A stretch of DNA of 13,529 nucleotides from JANNMJ01 sp031397815. GTDB lineage: Bacteria > Bacteroidota > Bacteroidia > Cytophagales > Hymenobacteraceae. Below are positions 1-6,648 of this stretch, one piece after another; position 1 is the stretch's first letter; the number at the start of each line of letters is the position of its first letter. The stretch is taken from assembly GCA_031397815.1 (NCBI GenBank), contig JANNMJ010000110.1:1-13529 (forward strand), written 5' to 3'. Made by a program: the position numbers and the translations under genes. The notes under the pieces are model-generated. The model had not been told where the DNA came from, searched no databases, and was given only the letters and a program-made list of their open reading frames with translations.

Positions 1-44
1 ACGGCGGCTGCCCCGGCAACGGAGCAGCCGCCGTTTTCTTTTTC
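1..44 (+). terminator. Rho-independent terminator of an off-window + gene
   Basis: An 11-bp perfect GC-rich stem (1-11 with 24-34) has a 12-nt loop and is followed by the T-rich tail TTTCTTTTT. Orientation is +, so it should end a transcript entering from the left edge. Confidence 0.85.
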
Positions 45-78
45 AACGGCTTGATAATCAATAAATAACAAAACGCCC

Positions 79-109
79 CACATCATTATGTGCTCACACG
101 TTAATGTGA
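79..109. promoter_or_regulatory. Two adjacent short inverted repeats upstream of the first small gene
   Basis: CACAT-CATT-ATGTG (79-92) is followed directly by TCACA-N6-TGTGA (94-109). Both are dyads built from CACA/TGTG half-sites in an AT-rich stretch about 125-155 nt before the ATG at 235. A weak -7-like element (CAACTTTG, 139-146, seven of eight positions against TAnnTTTG) lies downstream. A regulator-binding site is possible, but no family is recognised. The half-site order is the reverse of a CRP site. Confidence 0.3.
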
Positions 110-234
110 TTTATGGTGTATTCGCTTAACGCATCCCACAACTTTGACAACATCAAACGGCCGCTAGGAAACACCGGCGCCTTTTTCAGAACCGACTCAG
201 TCATTTCCCCCCAACTCCAACCCATCTCACTCCG

Positions 235-480
235 ATGAACGCTTCATTCCGCTCCCTCCTCGTTTTCCTCCTCCTTCTCTTGCTGATGCCCGTCGTGGAA
301 GCTTCAGCGCAAGGCCGCTCTTCCGGGGCGCGGGGAAACAAAGCCAGCCGCTACTCCATCGTCGAGGATTACAAAGAAGCTTACGCCAAGCCGAAGGCGC
401 GCACGCATCGGGGCTTGTTTGGCAAGCGCAAGTCGGCGGGTTACAGCTACGCCCGCACGCACCGCACGCATAGCTGGTAA
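235..480 (+). CDS. Small secreted basic protein (81 aa), hypothetical
   Basis: Unrecognised family. The ATG at 235 opens a classic signal peptide: residues 1-7 carry one Arg, residues 8-18 are almost all Leu/Val/Phe, and a likely signal peptidase I site follows near EASAQ-G (about residue 26). The mature part is about 55 residues, rich in Arg, Lys, His, Ser and Tyr, with ARTHR repeated (about residues 55-59 and 73-77) and a Trp terminus. It should be exported to the periplasm or surface and be strongly cationic. No SD sequence precedes the start, as is usual in this phylum. The next gene encodes another exported basic protein of the same length, which suggests a related pair. A role in envelope or nucleic-acid or polyanion binding would be a guess. 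Confidence 0.6.
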   Translation: MNASFRSLLVFLLLLLLMPVVEASAQGRSSGARGNKASRYSIVEDYKEAYAKPKARTHRGLFGKRKSAGYSYARTHRTHSW

Positions 481-610
481 ATCGGGCTACCAAGCGCGGC
501 TTGGTCTGAGTATCAGCCCGGTGAGTCTGACATTTTGAAGCCGACTGCAACGTTTGCTATATCGGTTTCGTAACCAAAATCTATCGGGCCTTTCCCCCCG
601 TCCTCCTCTC

Positions 611-856
611 GTGAAAGCACTTCTCACTTCCGTAATAACGTTGGCGCTCGGCGGGCTTTTCCTGCTGCCGGAAACGGCCGTTGCCGCCTCGTCTGCTACT
701 TCCGCTGCCACTGCCGCCAGCGCGACCACCACGATTGCCGCCCACGGATTCTCGTGGGGCAACAGCCGCCGCCCCGCCCGGAAAATCAAGAAATCGCGGC
801 ACCATAGCTCGGCGGCTCGGGCGCACGCTAAGCGCAACCGCCGCGCGTCGTTTTAG
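611..856 (+). CDS. Small secreted basic protein (81 aa), hypothetical, GTG start
   Basis: Unrecognised family. The frame is open from a TTG at 554, but the GTG at 611 is the better start because a signal peptide follows at once: Lys2, hydrophobic core at residues 3-18 and a cleavage site after AVA (about residue 25). The mature part has an Ala/Ser/Thr-rich linker (residues 26-43) and then a very basic tail (residues about 49-79) with many Arg, Lys and His. With this start the protein is 81 aa, exactly the length of the upstream neighbour, and both have the layout signal peptide plus basic tail with a Gly-Phe or Gly-Leu-Phe segment before the basic stretch. They may be diverged paralogues, though the mature sequences share little. 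A terminator follows at 885. Confidence 0.5.
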   Translation: MKALLTSVITLALGGLFLLPETAVAASSATSAATAASATTTIAAHGFSWGNSRRPARKIKKSRHHSSAARAHAKRNRRASF

Positions 857-884
857 AACCTTCTCCGCCGGAAATAGGCTTTTG

Positions 885-926
885 GGTCCGTCAGAGTAGC
901 TTTTTCGCTACCCTGACGGACCTTTG
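885..926 (+). terminator. Terminator after the small secreted protein pair
   Basis: A 16-bp stem (885-900 with 907-922, one A/C mismatch) closes a 6-nt loop rich in T and is followed by TTTG. It lies only 8 nt before the msrC ATG. The msrC transcript must therefore start inside or after the hairpin or arise from read-through. The tail GACCTTTG (919-926) is also one base from the Bacteroidetes -7 element, but no TTG sits at the right distance upstream. Confidence 0.75.
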
Positions 927-934
927 TCGTTCTT

Positions 935-1429
935 ATGGCTGAAACCCTCACCATCGACGCCGCGCAAACCCGCGCGGCCGTTTACCAACAATTGCTGCCG
1001 CAGCTCCGCGCGCTCGTCGAGACGGAGCCGGATGCTATCGCGAATGCCGCTAACCTGATGGCGGGCCTACGACAGGCGCTCGGCTTCTTCTGGATTGGCG
1101 TTTACTACGTGCGAGGCGCCGAGCTGGTGCTCGGGCCTTTTCAGGGGCCGATTGCCTGCACCCGCATTGCGCACGGGCGCGGCGTGTGCGGCGCCGCGTG
1201 GGCCCGCGCCGAAACGCTGGTGGTGCCCGATGTAGAGGAATTTCCGGGGCACATCGCGTGCTCTTCGGATTCTAAATCTGAAATCGTCGTCCCGATCCTT
1301 CGCAACGGCGAAGTGGTCGGCGTCCTCGATGTTGATAGCGACCAGCTCGATGACTTTACCGCCGCCGTCGACCAGCCCGCCCTCGAAGCCGTGGCCGAGC
1401 TGTTGGCGCTTTACGGCACTCCGGCGTAA
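935..1429 (+). CDS. msrC: Free methionine-(R)-sulfoxide reductase (GAF domain)
   Basis: This cytoplasmic enzyme reduces free L-methionine-(R)-sulfoxide to methionine, part of oxidative damage repair. The 164-aa protein is a single GAF domain of normal family length. The family signature is plain: LGPFQG at residues 66-71, then Cys75, Cys85 in GRGVCG, and Cys109 in PGHIAC. The Cys spacings (10 and 24) equal those of the three redox cysteines of the E. coli enzyme (84, 94, 118). The conserved SEIVVP and GVLDVDS segments follow at 115-120 and 129-135. The ATG at 935 is the first start in frame and gives the expected N-terminal helix. The gene appears to be monocistronic, between a terminator at 885 and a bidirectional one at 1470. 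Confidence 0.93.
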   Translation: MAETLTIDAAQTRAAVYQQLLPQLRALVETEPDAIANAANLMAGLRQALGFFWIGVYYVRGAELVLGPFQGPIACTRIAHGRGVCGAAWARAETLVVPDVEEFPGHIACSSDSKSEIVVPILRNGEVVGVLDVDSDQLDDFTAAVDQPALEAVAELLALYGTPA

Positions 1430-1469
1430 CGCGCTACGGTCAGTTTTCGGTGGAAAATCAAGACAAGCA

Positions 1470-1510
1470 AAAACCCCGGCGTCGCGTTGCAGCGGGCCGG
1501 GGTTTTCCTT
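1470..1510. terminator. Bidirectional terminator between msrC and psd
   Basis: An 11-bp perfect stem (1470-1480 with 1496-1506) carries A4 on the left arm and T4 on the right arm, continued by CCTTTT. It sits between two convergent genes and can serve both strands. Confidence 0.8.
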
Positions 1511-1556
1511 TTGATTGATTCTGGAGCGATTCGATTCAGAATCGAACCAAAAATGC

Positions 1557-2237
1557 CTACCCAAACAAGCCCGTCTCCGCTGATTTGAGCTTGCCGATGA
1601 CCGTAATGCCGCCCTTCGTCTTATCGCCGATTTTGACGAGGACTTCGGTATCGGTCGGCACGAAAAGGTCGACTCGGGAGCCGAATTTGATGAAGCCGAA
1701 CTCTTCGCCTTGCGTTACTTCATCGCCTTCATCCACGTACCACACGATGCGGCGGGCCATCGCGCCGGCAATCTGCCGGAACAGCACTTCTGGCCCCGCA
1801 GCCGATTCGACAACCACCGTCGTGCGCTCGTTCTTGGTCGAGCTTTTCGGGTGCCACGCCACGAGGTACTTGCCGGGGTGATACCGGAAGAACTTCACGA
1901 TGCCCGAAACCGGGTTGCGCGTGATGTGGACGTTGATCGGCGACATGAAAATCGAGATCTGCTTGCGCACGTCCTTGAAATATTCCGGCTCTTCGACATC
2001 CTCAATCACCACCACCTTACCGTCGGCGGGGGCGATCAGCAGGTCGTCGTGGAGAAGAATGTGGCGGAGCGGCGAGCGAAAAAATTGCAGCAGCGCCAGA
2101 AATACCACGACCGAAACCACGAGGAAAATCGTGTTGAAGGTCGAGTTCTGCACCAGTCGGCTGAGCCCGGCATTCGCCAGTAATAGGCCAATGGCGGTGT
2201 AAAACAGGATGCGGCGGCCTTCCTTGTGAATCTTCAT
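1557..2237 (-). CDS. psd: Phosphatidylserine decarboxylase proenzyme, short (archaeal-type) form
   Basis: The enzyme converts phosphatidylserine to phosphatidylethanolamine at the inner membrane and uses a pyruvoyl group made by self-cleavage. The 226-aa chain fits the short PSD subfamily. A membrane segment or pair of segments covers residues about 10-53. APADGKV (69-75) holds the conserved Asp72. The VHITRNPVSG segment (103-112) holds the catalytic His104. The cleavage site is Gly186-Ser187 within KFGSRVD, and Ser187 should become the pyruvoyl. The frame extends upstream to a GTG at 2297, but that start lies inside the terminator of the preceding gene, while ATG 2237 gives the usual N-terminus (MKIHKEG). 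It lies 129 nt downstream of glutamate dehydrogenase on the same strand, but a terminator separates them. Confidence 0.93.
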   Translation of the reverse strand: MKIHKEGRRILFYTAIGLLLANAGLSRLVQNSTFNTIFLVVSVVVFLALLQFFRSPLRHILLHDDLLIAPADGKVVVIEDVEEPEYFKDVRKQISIFMSPINVHITRNPVSGIVKFFRYHPGKYLVAWHPKSSTKNERTTVVVESAAGPEVLFRQIAGAMARRIVWYVDEGDEVTQGEEFGFIKFGSRVDLFVPTDTEVLVKIGDKTKGGITVIGKLKSAETGLFG

Positions 2238-2267
2238 CGGGAGCGGGACGGATGTGTCGAGCGAGAG

Positions 2268-2308
2268 CAAAGAAACGGCCCGCCGAGCGAAATGCACCGG
2301 CGGGCCGT
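2268..2308 (-). terminator. Terminator of glutamate dehydrogenase
   Basis: An 11-bp perfect stem (2275-2285 with 2298-2308) has a 12-nt loop. Read on -, it is followed by TTTCTTTG. It lies about 60 nt after the gdh stop and 38 nt before the psd ATG, so psd may rely partly on read-through; no good promoter is seen in the gap. Confidence 0.75.
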
Positions 2309-2366
2309 CGAAACATACACGTATGGTGGCGTCAGAAGTCTTCCCCCGGACGGTTCCACCACCCGT

Positions 2367-3653
2367 TTAGAACCCGCCGCGGAAGCGGTAGGTCGTGGCT
2401 ACTTTATCAATTGCGACGATGTAGGCCGCAATCCGGAGCGAAACGTTGTGGCGCTGGCTCGTGGCGTACACCTTGTTGAAGGCTTCCGTCATGATATGGT
2501 CGGCGCGCTGGTTGACGGTTTCCAAGTCCCACTTGAAGCCCATCCGGTTCTGCACCCACTCGAAATAGCTGACGGTCACGCCGCCAGCGTTCGCCAGAAT
2601 ATCCGGCACCACCAAAATGCCCTTTTCATTGAGCTGGTCGTCGGCGGAAGCGGAAGTGGGGCCGTTGGCGCCTTCCACAATCAGTTTCGCCTGAATCCGG
2701 TCAGCGTTGAGGTTGGTGATGACGTTCTCGACTGCCGCAGGTACGAGCAGGTCGACGGGCGAGGTAAGCAGATCGTCGGCGGGCATCGGCTCGGCGCCGG
2801 TGAAGCCGTTCAGGCGACCACCATTCGCGTCTTTGAAGCGAATAGCAGCTTCGATATCGATGCCGTTATCGTTCCAGTAAGCGCCGCTGATGTCAGAAAC
2901 ACCTTTCACCTTCACACCACGCTCGGCGAGCAGGCGCGCGGCCCACGAGCCGACGTTACCGAAGCCCTGCACCACGCAGGAAGTCTCTTCGGGCTTCATA
3001 TTCAGCTTGGCGAGGGCGGCGAGCGACGCCGTCATCACGCCGCGGCCCGTAGCCTCGGTGCGGCCGAGCGAACCGCCGAGCACGAGCGGCTTGCCCGTCA
3101 CGACGGCGTTCACGGTCTTGCCGCGCGTCTTCGAGTACTCGTCCATCAGCCACGCCATCTCGCGCGGACCGGTGCCCATATCAGGCGCCGGAATGTCTTG
3201 GTCTTCGCCGAAAATATCGACTAACGACGACGTGTACGCCCGCGTCAGGCGCTCAATCTCGCCGATGCTCATCTTCGTCGGGTCGCAGATAATGCCGCCC
3301 TTGGCACCGCCGTACGGAATATCCACCACCGCGCATTTCCACGTCATCCACGCGGCCAACGCCTTCACTTCATCGAGGAAAACGCCCTGATCGTAACGGA
3401 TACCGCCTTTCGAGGGACCGAGAATCGTGGAGTGAATCACGCGGAAGCCTTCGAAGACGCGCACTTTACCGTCGTCCATCGTCACGGGCAGCGAGACGAT
3501 TACTTGACGCGCTGGCGATTTGAGGACGTTGTACGTCTCTTCGTCGAGGCCGAGAACGTCGGCAGCCCGGTCGAAGCGGGCCATCATCGATTCAAACGGA
3601 TTTTCGCGGTCGTGAATGGGGGCGGGTTCCTTGTAGGCGGCGGCGCGGCTCAT
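2367..3653 (-). CDS. gdhA: Glutamate dehydrogenase (Glu/Leu/Phe/Val dehydrogenase family)
   Basis: The enzyme oxidatively deaminates glutamate to 2-oxoglutarate and ammonia (or the reverse) and links carbon and nitrogen metabolism in the cytoplasm. The 428-aa length fits the short hexameric GudB/RocG-like type better than the roughly 450-aa NADP type. Seen in the sequence: the substrate-domain block GPSKGGIRYD (79-88), catalytic Lys118 in YGGAKGG, Asp158 in PAPDMGT, and the Rossmann fingerprint GFGNVGS (230-236). An NAGGV block follows at 355-359. Cofactor preference cannot be settled by eye. A TTG lies one codon upstream (3656), but ATG 3653 is preferred. A good Bacteroidetes promoter sits at 3727-3755. 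The gene appears monocistronic, with a terminator at 2268. Confidence 0.93.
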   Translation of the reverse strand: MSRAAAYKEPAPIHDRENPFESMMARFDRAADVLGLDEETYNVLKSPARQVIVSLPVTMDDGKVRVFEGFRVIHSTILGPSKGGIRYDQGVFLDEVKALAAWMTWKCAVVDIPYGGAKGGIICDPTKMSIGEIERLTRAYTSSLVDIFGEDQDIPAPDMGTGPREMAWLMDEYSKTRGKTVNAVVTGKPLVLGGSLGRTEATGRGVMTASLAALAKLNMKPEETSCVVQGFGNVGSWAARLLAERGVKVKGVSDISGAYWNDNGIDIEAAIRFKDANGGRLNGFTGAEPMPADDLLTSPVDLLVPAAVENVITNLNADRIQAKLIVEGANGPTSASADDQLNEKGILVVPDILANAGGVTVSYFEWVQNRMGFKWDLETVNQRADHIMTEAFNKVYATSQRHNVSLRIAAYIVAIDKVATTYRFRGGF

Positions 3654-3726
3654 CAAATGGGGAGGGGGATTGATTGGTTGGGATTGGTAAAGACGCCAGA
3701 ACGGCGCGGCCTTTTCGACCGCGTAT

Positions 3727-3755
3727 CAAAGGTAATAAAGGGGTTCGATGGCAAA
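3727..3755 (-). promoter_or_regulatory. Bacteroidetes-type promoter of glutamate dehydrogenase
   Basis: On - the -33 element TTTG (3755-3752) is followed after 17 nt by TACCTTTG (3734-3727), a full match to TAnnTTTG. Transcription would start near 3720, giving a 5' leader of roughly 65 nt. The motif was found by eye and is not experimentally supported. Confidence 0.6.
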
Positions 3756-3843
3756 TGCCCCCACCTTTTCCCGTGCCGCCTATCGTGCTAGCAGTCAGGC
3801 GGTCTGCGTCGCCCGCAGGTCTGTTATTTCAACCGCCCGCCGA

Positions 3844-4128
3844 TTATCGGTCCTTTATTTTCACCGAACCATCGTCGGCGTCCTGCTTCACCACGTTCCC
3901 GTCGGCGTCCTTGATCTTCACGTCGCCATCCGCCTGTTTCTTGATTTTGCTGCCGTCGGCGCCCTTCACAGTGGTGCCGGGCGCCATATCGGCCGCTGCT
4001 TCCTGCGGCGTGTCGGCGGTGGCGGGCGTGTCGTTCGCGCAACCGCCAAGGGCGCCGAGGGTGGTAGTGGCGACCACCGCCAGCGTAACGTAAGCGAGCC
4101 GCAGCCGGGCCATCGAGGGGGTTTTCAT
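3844..4128 (-). CDS. Small lipoprotein with Lys/Asp-rich repeats (94 aa)
   Basis: The family is not recognised. ATG 4128 gives a standard lipoprotein signal: basic start (Lys2, Arg8, Arg10), hydrophobic core (11-27) and a lipobox LGGC with Cys30 as the lipidated residue. The mature part is about 65 residues, acidic at first (31-50), then made of imperfect units of the type ADGxxIKK or DADGNVVK (about 56-93), in which KIK or VKIKD recurs three times. The periodic DG turns with alternating Lys/Val suggest short beta repeats, like other small repeat lipoproteins of this phylum. An in-frame ATG at codon 6 is an alternative start. A longer start at 4155 is rejected because it would put nine residues before the signal. 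It stands alone, divergent from the GNAT gene. Confidence 0.65.
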   Translation of the reverse strand: MKTPSMARLRLAYVTLAVVATTTLGALGGCANDTPATADTPQEAAADMAPGTTVKGADGSKIKKQADGDVKIKDADGNVVKQDADDGSVKIKDR

Positions 4129-4393
4129 CTCAGATATAAAAAAGTGCGACGCCAACGGAAGACCCGCCGCGCGTTGCGCCGGTTCTACGGCCTGATTCCG
4201 ATTGTGTTGGCTTACGCCGCTGAACTACCCACCGGGTTTTCCGCTTATGCTTTGGCACCGTTTGGCGCGGCAGCGTTGGCAAACACGGCAGGCCCGTGCC
4301 GACCTTTAGGGCATCCGGCCCGCGCCCCCCCAACTGCCTCTTTGCTCCTTACTCGCCTTACTCGTTACGCCTCACTCCGAAGCTTCTCTGCAC

Positions 4394-5011
4394 ATGATTG
4401 AATTGCAACCCTTCACCCCCGATGATTTCGCGCAGCTGCAAGCTTGGATCGACAACAAGCCGCTCCTGCACGAGTGGAGCGGCGCGCTCTTCTCGTTTCC
4501 GCTGACCGAGAAGGCGCTGCACTGGTACATCGAAGACGCGAACATCATCGGCGAGTCGGACCTGTTCATCTACAAAGCCGTCGATACCAAGACCGGTAAG
4601 GCCGTCGGGCACCTCTCGCTCGGCAACCTCAGCGAGCGCGACAAATCCGCCCGCCTAACCCGCGTCCTCGTCGGCGACCACACCCAGCGCGGCCGCGGTA
4701 TCTGCACGAAAATGATTCAGCAGGTGCTCCGCATCGCCTTCACCGAGCTGGGTCTGCACCGCATCAGCCTCGGCGTTTACTCGTTCAACACGGCCGCCAT
4801 CCGGTGCTACCTCAAGTGCGGCTTTCAGAAAGAAGGCCTGATGCGCGACGTGGTGAAGTACGGCGACGAATACTGGAGCATGTACGAGATGAGCATCCTC
4901 GAACCCGAATGGCGCCTTCTGCACCCCGCCGATCCCATTGCCGCTGAAGCCTCAACCACTGCCGCGCCTTTAGCGCCCACCTTGGCGCCCACCCTCGCGA
5001 AGGCCGCCTGA
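4394..5011 (+). CDS. GNAT-family N-acetyltransferase, RimJ/RimL-like
   Basis: This is a cytoplasmic acetyl-CoA-dependent acetyltransferase; the acceptor is unknown. The acetyl-CoA binding motif A is visible as QRGRGI (98-103) preceded by the strand TRVLVG (89-94), and motif B as the segment FNTAAIRCYLKCGF (131-144), with the usual aromatic near GF-x-KEG. An N-terminal block WIDNKPLLHEW (18-28) and a C-terminal EYWSMYEMSI strand (159-168) fit RimJ/RimL-like enzymes. The core ends near residue 173. The last 30 residues are an Ala/Pro/Thr-rich tail with the unit LAPT repeated, which is not part of the fold. ATG 4394 is the natural start. A strong terminator follows at 5032. Confidence 0.85.
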   Translation: MIELQPFTPDDFAQLQAWIDNKPLLHEWSGALFSFPLTEKALHWYIEDANIIGESDLFIYKAVDTKTGKAVGHLSLGNLSERDKSARLTRVLVGDHTQRGRGICTKMIQQVLRIAFTELGLHRISLGVYSFNTAAIRCYLKCGFQKEGLMRDVVKYGDEYWSMYEMSILEPEWRLLHPADPIAAEASTTAAPLAPTLAPTLAKAA

Positions 5012-5031
5012 TTTTCCGCTTCCCCCCACGC

Positions 5032-5075
5032 TAATCGGCCCGACAGGTACTACCTGCCGGGCCGATTAGTGTTTT
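5032..5075 (+). terminator. Strong terminator of the GNAT gene
   Basis: Arms of 18 nt (5032-5049 and 5051-5068) pair with one A/C mismatch around a minimal loop, followed by GTGTTTT. It lies 20 nt after the stop codon. Confidence 0.85.
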
Positions 5076-5097
5076 CATAGGGCTCTCAAAAAATCGT

Positions 5098-5152
5098 TGC
5101 GCAGGGAATGCGCAGGGAATGCGCCGGGAGTGCGCCGGGAGTGCGCCGGGAG
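5098..5152. repeat. Five tandem 11-bp repeats
   Basis: Two copies of TGCGCAGGGAA are followed by three copies of TGCGCCGGGAG, head to tail, then a degenerate start of a sixth. The array fills the gap between the GNAT terminator and the stop codon of the barrel protein at 5165. The period is not a multiple of three, so copy changes would shift any reading frame through it. No function is evident. Confidence 0.85.
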
Positions 5153-5164
5153 AACGGGCATTAT

Positions 5165-5956
5165 TTAAAGCCCGGCACCCAGGTAAACTTGGACTTGACC
5201 GGATTTCCAGGCAGCACCGGCGCGCGCACCGGCGTCGGCGAGATCGGAAAGAGCCGCCATCGGTAGCCCGTAGCGTAGGCCCACCCGCCCGCAGCCCACC
5301 CGCGCCTCACCCCCGACCACCACCCCCGCCGTGAGCCGCGCACCCGAGCGCTCTGCCCGCCCCCGATCATCCGGTACGGGTGCATTCCACTGCCATTGCA
5401 GCTGCGGCCCCAGATGGATGCTGACGTTGTAAAACGGATTAATAACGAGCAGCAGTGGTATCCGCAGCCCCTTGACAGTCCGAAAGCCGGGCGCGGTGGG
5501 CGTGCCGGTGCTGGACGAAACCGTGCGTTCCCGAAAAAACAGCAGCTCCGCCTGCACCGACCCGACGTGCCCGAGCGCGTGCTGATGAAAAATCCCCGCC
5601 TCGAACACCGCCGGCACCCGGCCGTGGCGCATCGCCTCCCGCGCTGCCGCCAGAATGACACCGAGCCGCACGCCGGTGCCGTGGTTGCGGTCGGGCAGGG
5701 TTTCGTTGGCATCGGTGAAGCCGTGCGCCGCCCGCCCCGGCGTATTTGATAAATTGACCGGCTGCGGATGCTCATCCGCCAGGAAGGGCTCTTCTGATTC
5801 AGGGGCGTCGACTGCCGTAGGCGCCGCCTTGGCGCGGGCCGCTTGCCCGTGGCTGAACAACGGGCTGCCGAGCATCAGCAGGATGAAGAGGACGGCCGGA
5901 ATCAGGAACCAAGTATTGAGTTCAGTAAGCTTGAGGCGGGAGAGTAAGCGCGACAT
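5165..5956 (-). CDS. PorT-like outer-membrane beta-barrel protein (263 aa), putative
   Basis: The protein has an export signal with a long basic start (residues 1-10) and a hydrophobic core (about 16-35, ending near SHGQA). A Pro/Ala/Glu-rich linker follows (about 41-92), and then a domain that alternates short amphipathic strands and turns. The segments GVRLGV (95-100), FEAGIFHQHALG (118-129), VQAELLFFRE (134-143), LRIPLLLV (164-171) and the terminal VQVYLGAGL (255-263) are the pattern seen in OMP_b-brl_2/PorT-like small barrels of Bacteroidetes. The assignment is by pattern only. ATG 5956 is chosen because it starts the signal peptide; the frame stays open to 6136 without sense. The stop lies 12 nt from the 11-bp repeat array. 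Confidence 0.6.
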   Translation of the reverse strand: MSRLLSRLKLTELNTWFLIPAVLFILLMLGSPLFSHGQAARAKAAPTAVDAPESEEPFLADEHPQPVNLSNTPGRAAHGFTDANETLPDRNHGTGVRLGVILAAAREAMRHGRVPAVFEAGIFHQHALGHVGSVQAELLFFRERTVSSSTGTPTAPGFRTVKGLRIPLLLVINPFYNVSIHLGPQLQWQWNAPVPDDRGRAERSGARLTAGVVVGGEARVGCGRVGLRYGLPMAALSDLADAGARAGAAWKSGQVQVYLGAGL

Positions 5957-6168
5957 CGGCGTAAAACGGAGGAGATGGGAGGGAAAAAAACTCGAAGACC
6001 AATCGCGGTGTCGAAGCCGCTCCCAAAGAGCCAAACCCCGTCTGTCCCGCGATTGATGATGCAATACTCCGCCACCCAACCCCCTGACTCCCAGCGAAAC
6101 TTGACGAACGCTGCCCCACCCCTGACCAGTAACCAAAATACTCCGCGAGTGAAATCGGCGTTTGTGCG

Positions 6169-6230
6169 CTCCCCCTTTCCCATCTTCCCCATCCCCCCAT
6201 CTCCCTCACATCTCCCCCTTTTCCCCACTT
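6169..6230. repeat. Homopyrimidine/homopurine tract
   Basis: About 60 nt of C and T on the + strand are broken only by isolated A, with repeated blocks such as CATCTCCC and CATCCCCC. It is purine-only on -. Such a tract can form triplex DNA or vary by slippage. It lies about 210-275 nt upstream of the barrel protein start. Confidence 0.6.
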
Positions 6231-6239
6231 GCCTCAACT

Positions 6240-6255
6240 TCAGTGGTACCACTGA
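6240..6255. promoter_or_regulatory. Perfect 16-bp palindrome, operator-like
   Basis: TCAGTGGTACCACTGA reads identically on both strands. It has no T-tract, so it is not a terminator, and it suits a dimeric DNA-binding protein. It lies between the barrel protein (divergent, -) and the accessory stretch. Confidence 0.4.
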
Positions 6256-6508
6256 TGCGCACCCTACCTCAGATAAGTGACCTTTGTCATATTCCTAATC
6301 AACATAAACAGACGCTGCTCTTATCTAACTCGAAGTAGGCTTGCCGGTCGCTTGCCGACTTCTCTCTAAAGAAACACGTTTTAAGTCGCTCCTTTTCCAA
6401 TTTACTCACGAAAGCAACCCATATCGTTGCCGTCAAATTAGGCCACGCCAAAGAAAAGCATTTGCAGCTAACTGTATCTTAAATCATTCGGGTTACTATT
6501 AACGGATT

Positions 6509-6549
6509 CGGTCCGGCAGATGAGAGTCTGCCGGACCGATTTGTTTGTT
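6509..6549 (+). terminator. Orphan + strand terminator
   Basis: A 12-bp perfect stem (6509-6520 with 6527-6538) with a 6-nt loop is followed by ATTTGTTTGTTG on +. On - the flank is not T-rich. No + gene is recognised between 5075 and this point, so either a short unannotated + RNA ends here or it insulates the neighbouring - gene. Confidence 0.65.
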
Positions 6550-6611
6550 GGGGGTGTTGGGGCTGAAGGCAGGTACTTCTAAATCTTTCTACCTGCTACC
6601 TAGAAATAAAT

Positions 6612-6648
6612 TTAGTTTGGCAAGGGCTCACAGAAAGCCCCTATTGCC
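6612..6648 (-). terminator. Possible terminator overlapping the abi stop codon
   Basis: On - the arms GGCAA and GGGCT (6648-6644, 6640-6636) pair with AGCCC and TTGCC (6628-6624, 6623-6619). The TAG stop (6643-6641) forms a 3-nt bulge. The downstream sequence AAACTAAATTTATTT is only weakly T-rich. Confidence 0.35.

Larger units (their letters stand above)
5957..6640. other. Gene-poor spacer of about 680 bp
   Basis: No convincing coding sequence is present on either strand; long frames here have biased, family-free translations. The stretch holds a 9-bp inverted repeat (6000-6008 with 6047-6055), a homopyrimidine tract (about 6169-6230), a perfect 16-bp palindrome (6240-6255), a loose hairpin region with a direct repeat of GCTTGCCG near 6340-6360, and a + strand terminator (6509). 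Base composition falls from GC-rich to roughly balanced after 6255, which marks the left border of the accessory stretch. Confidence 0.6.

Noticed and set aside
94..109. CRP-type binding site
   Set aside because: The half-sites are in the reverse order (TCACA-N6-TGTGA, not TGTGA-N6-TCACA).
2310..2317. Promoter for psd (TATGTTTC on -)
   Set aside because: The last base is wrong, no TTG lies 17-23 nt upstream, and a terminator lies between it and psd.
2226..3224. Long + frame (332 codons) opposite glutamate dehydrogenase
   Set aside because: Antisense shadow of a GC-rich gene; the - frame carries all GDH motifs.
4245..4253. Promoter for the GNAT gene (TATGCTTTG)
   Set aside because: It has three bases instead of two between TA and TTTG, and no -33 element at a proper distance.
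5161..5775. 204-aa frame on - overlapping the barrel protein in another frame
   Set aside because: It is rich in Arg, Cys and Trp with no signal or domain, while the overlapping frame has a signal peptide and barrel-like strands.
5902..6252. 116-codon - frame upstream of the barrel gene, tried as an N-terminal extension or separate gene
   Set aside because: Its first part is translated from the purine tract and it has no recognisable domain; it overlaps the barrel gene start in another frame.
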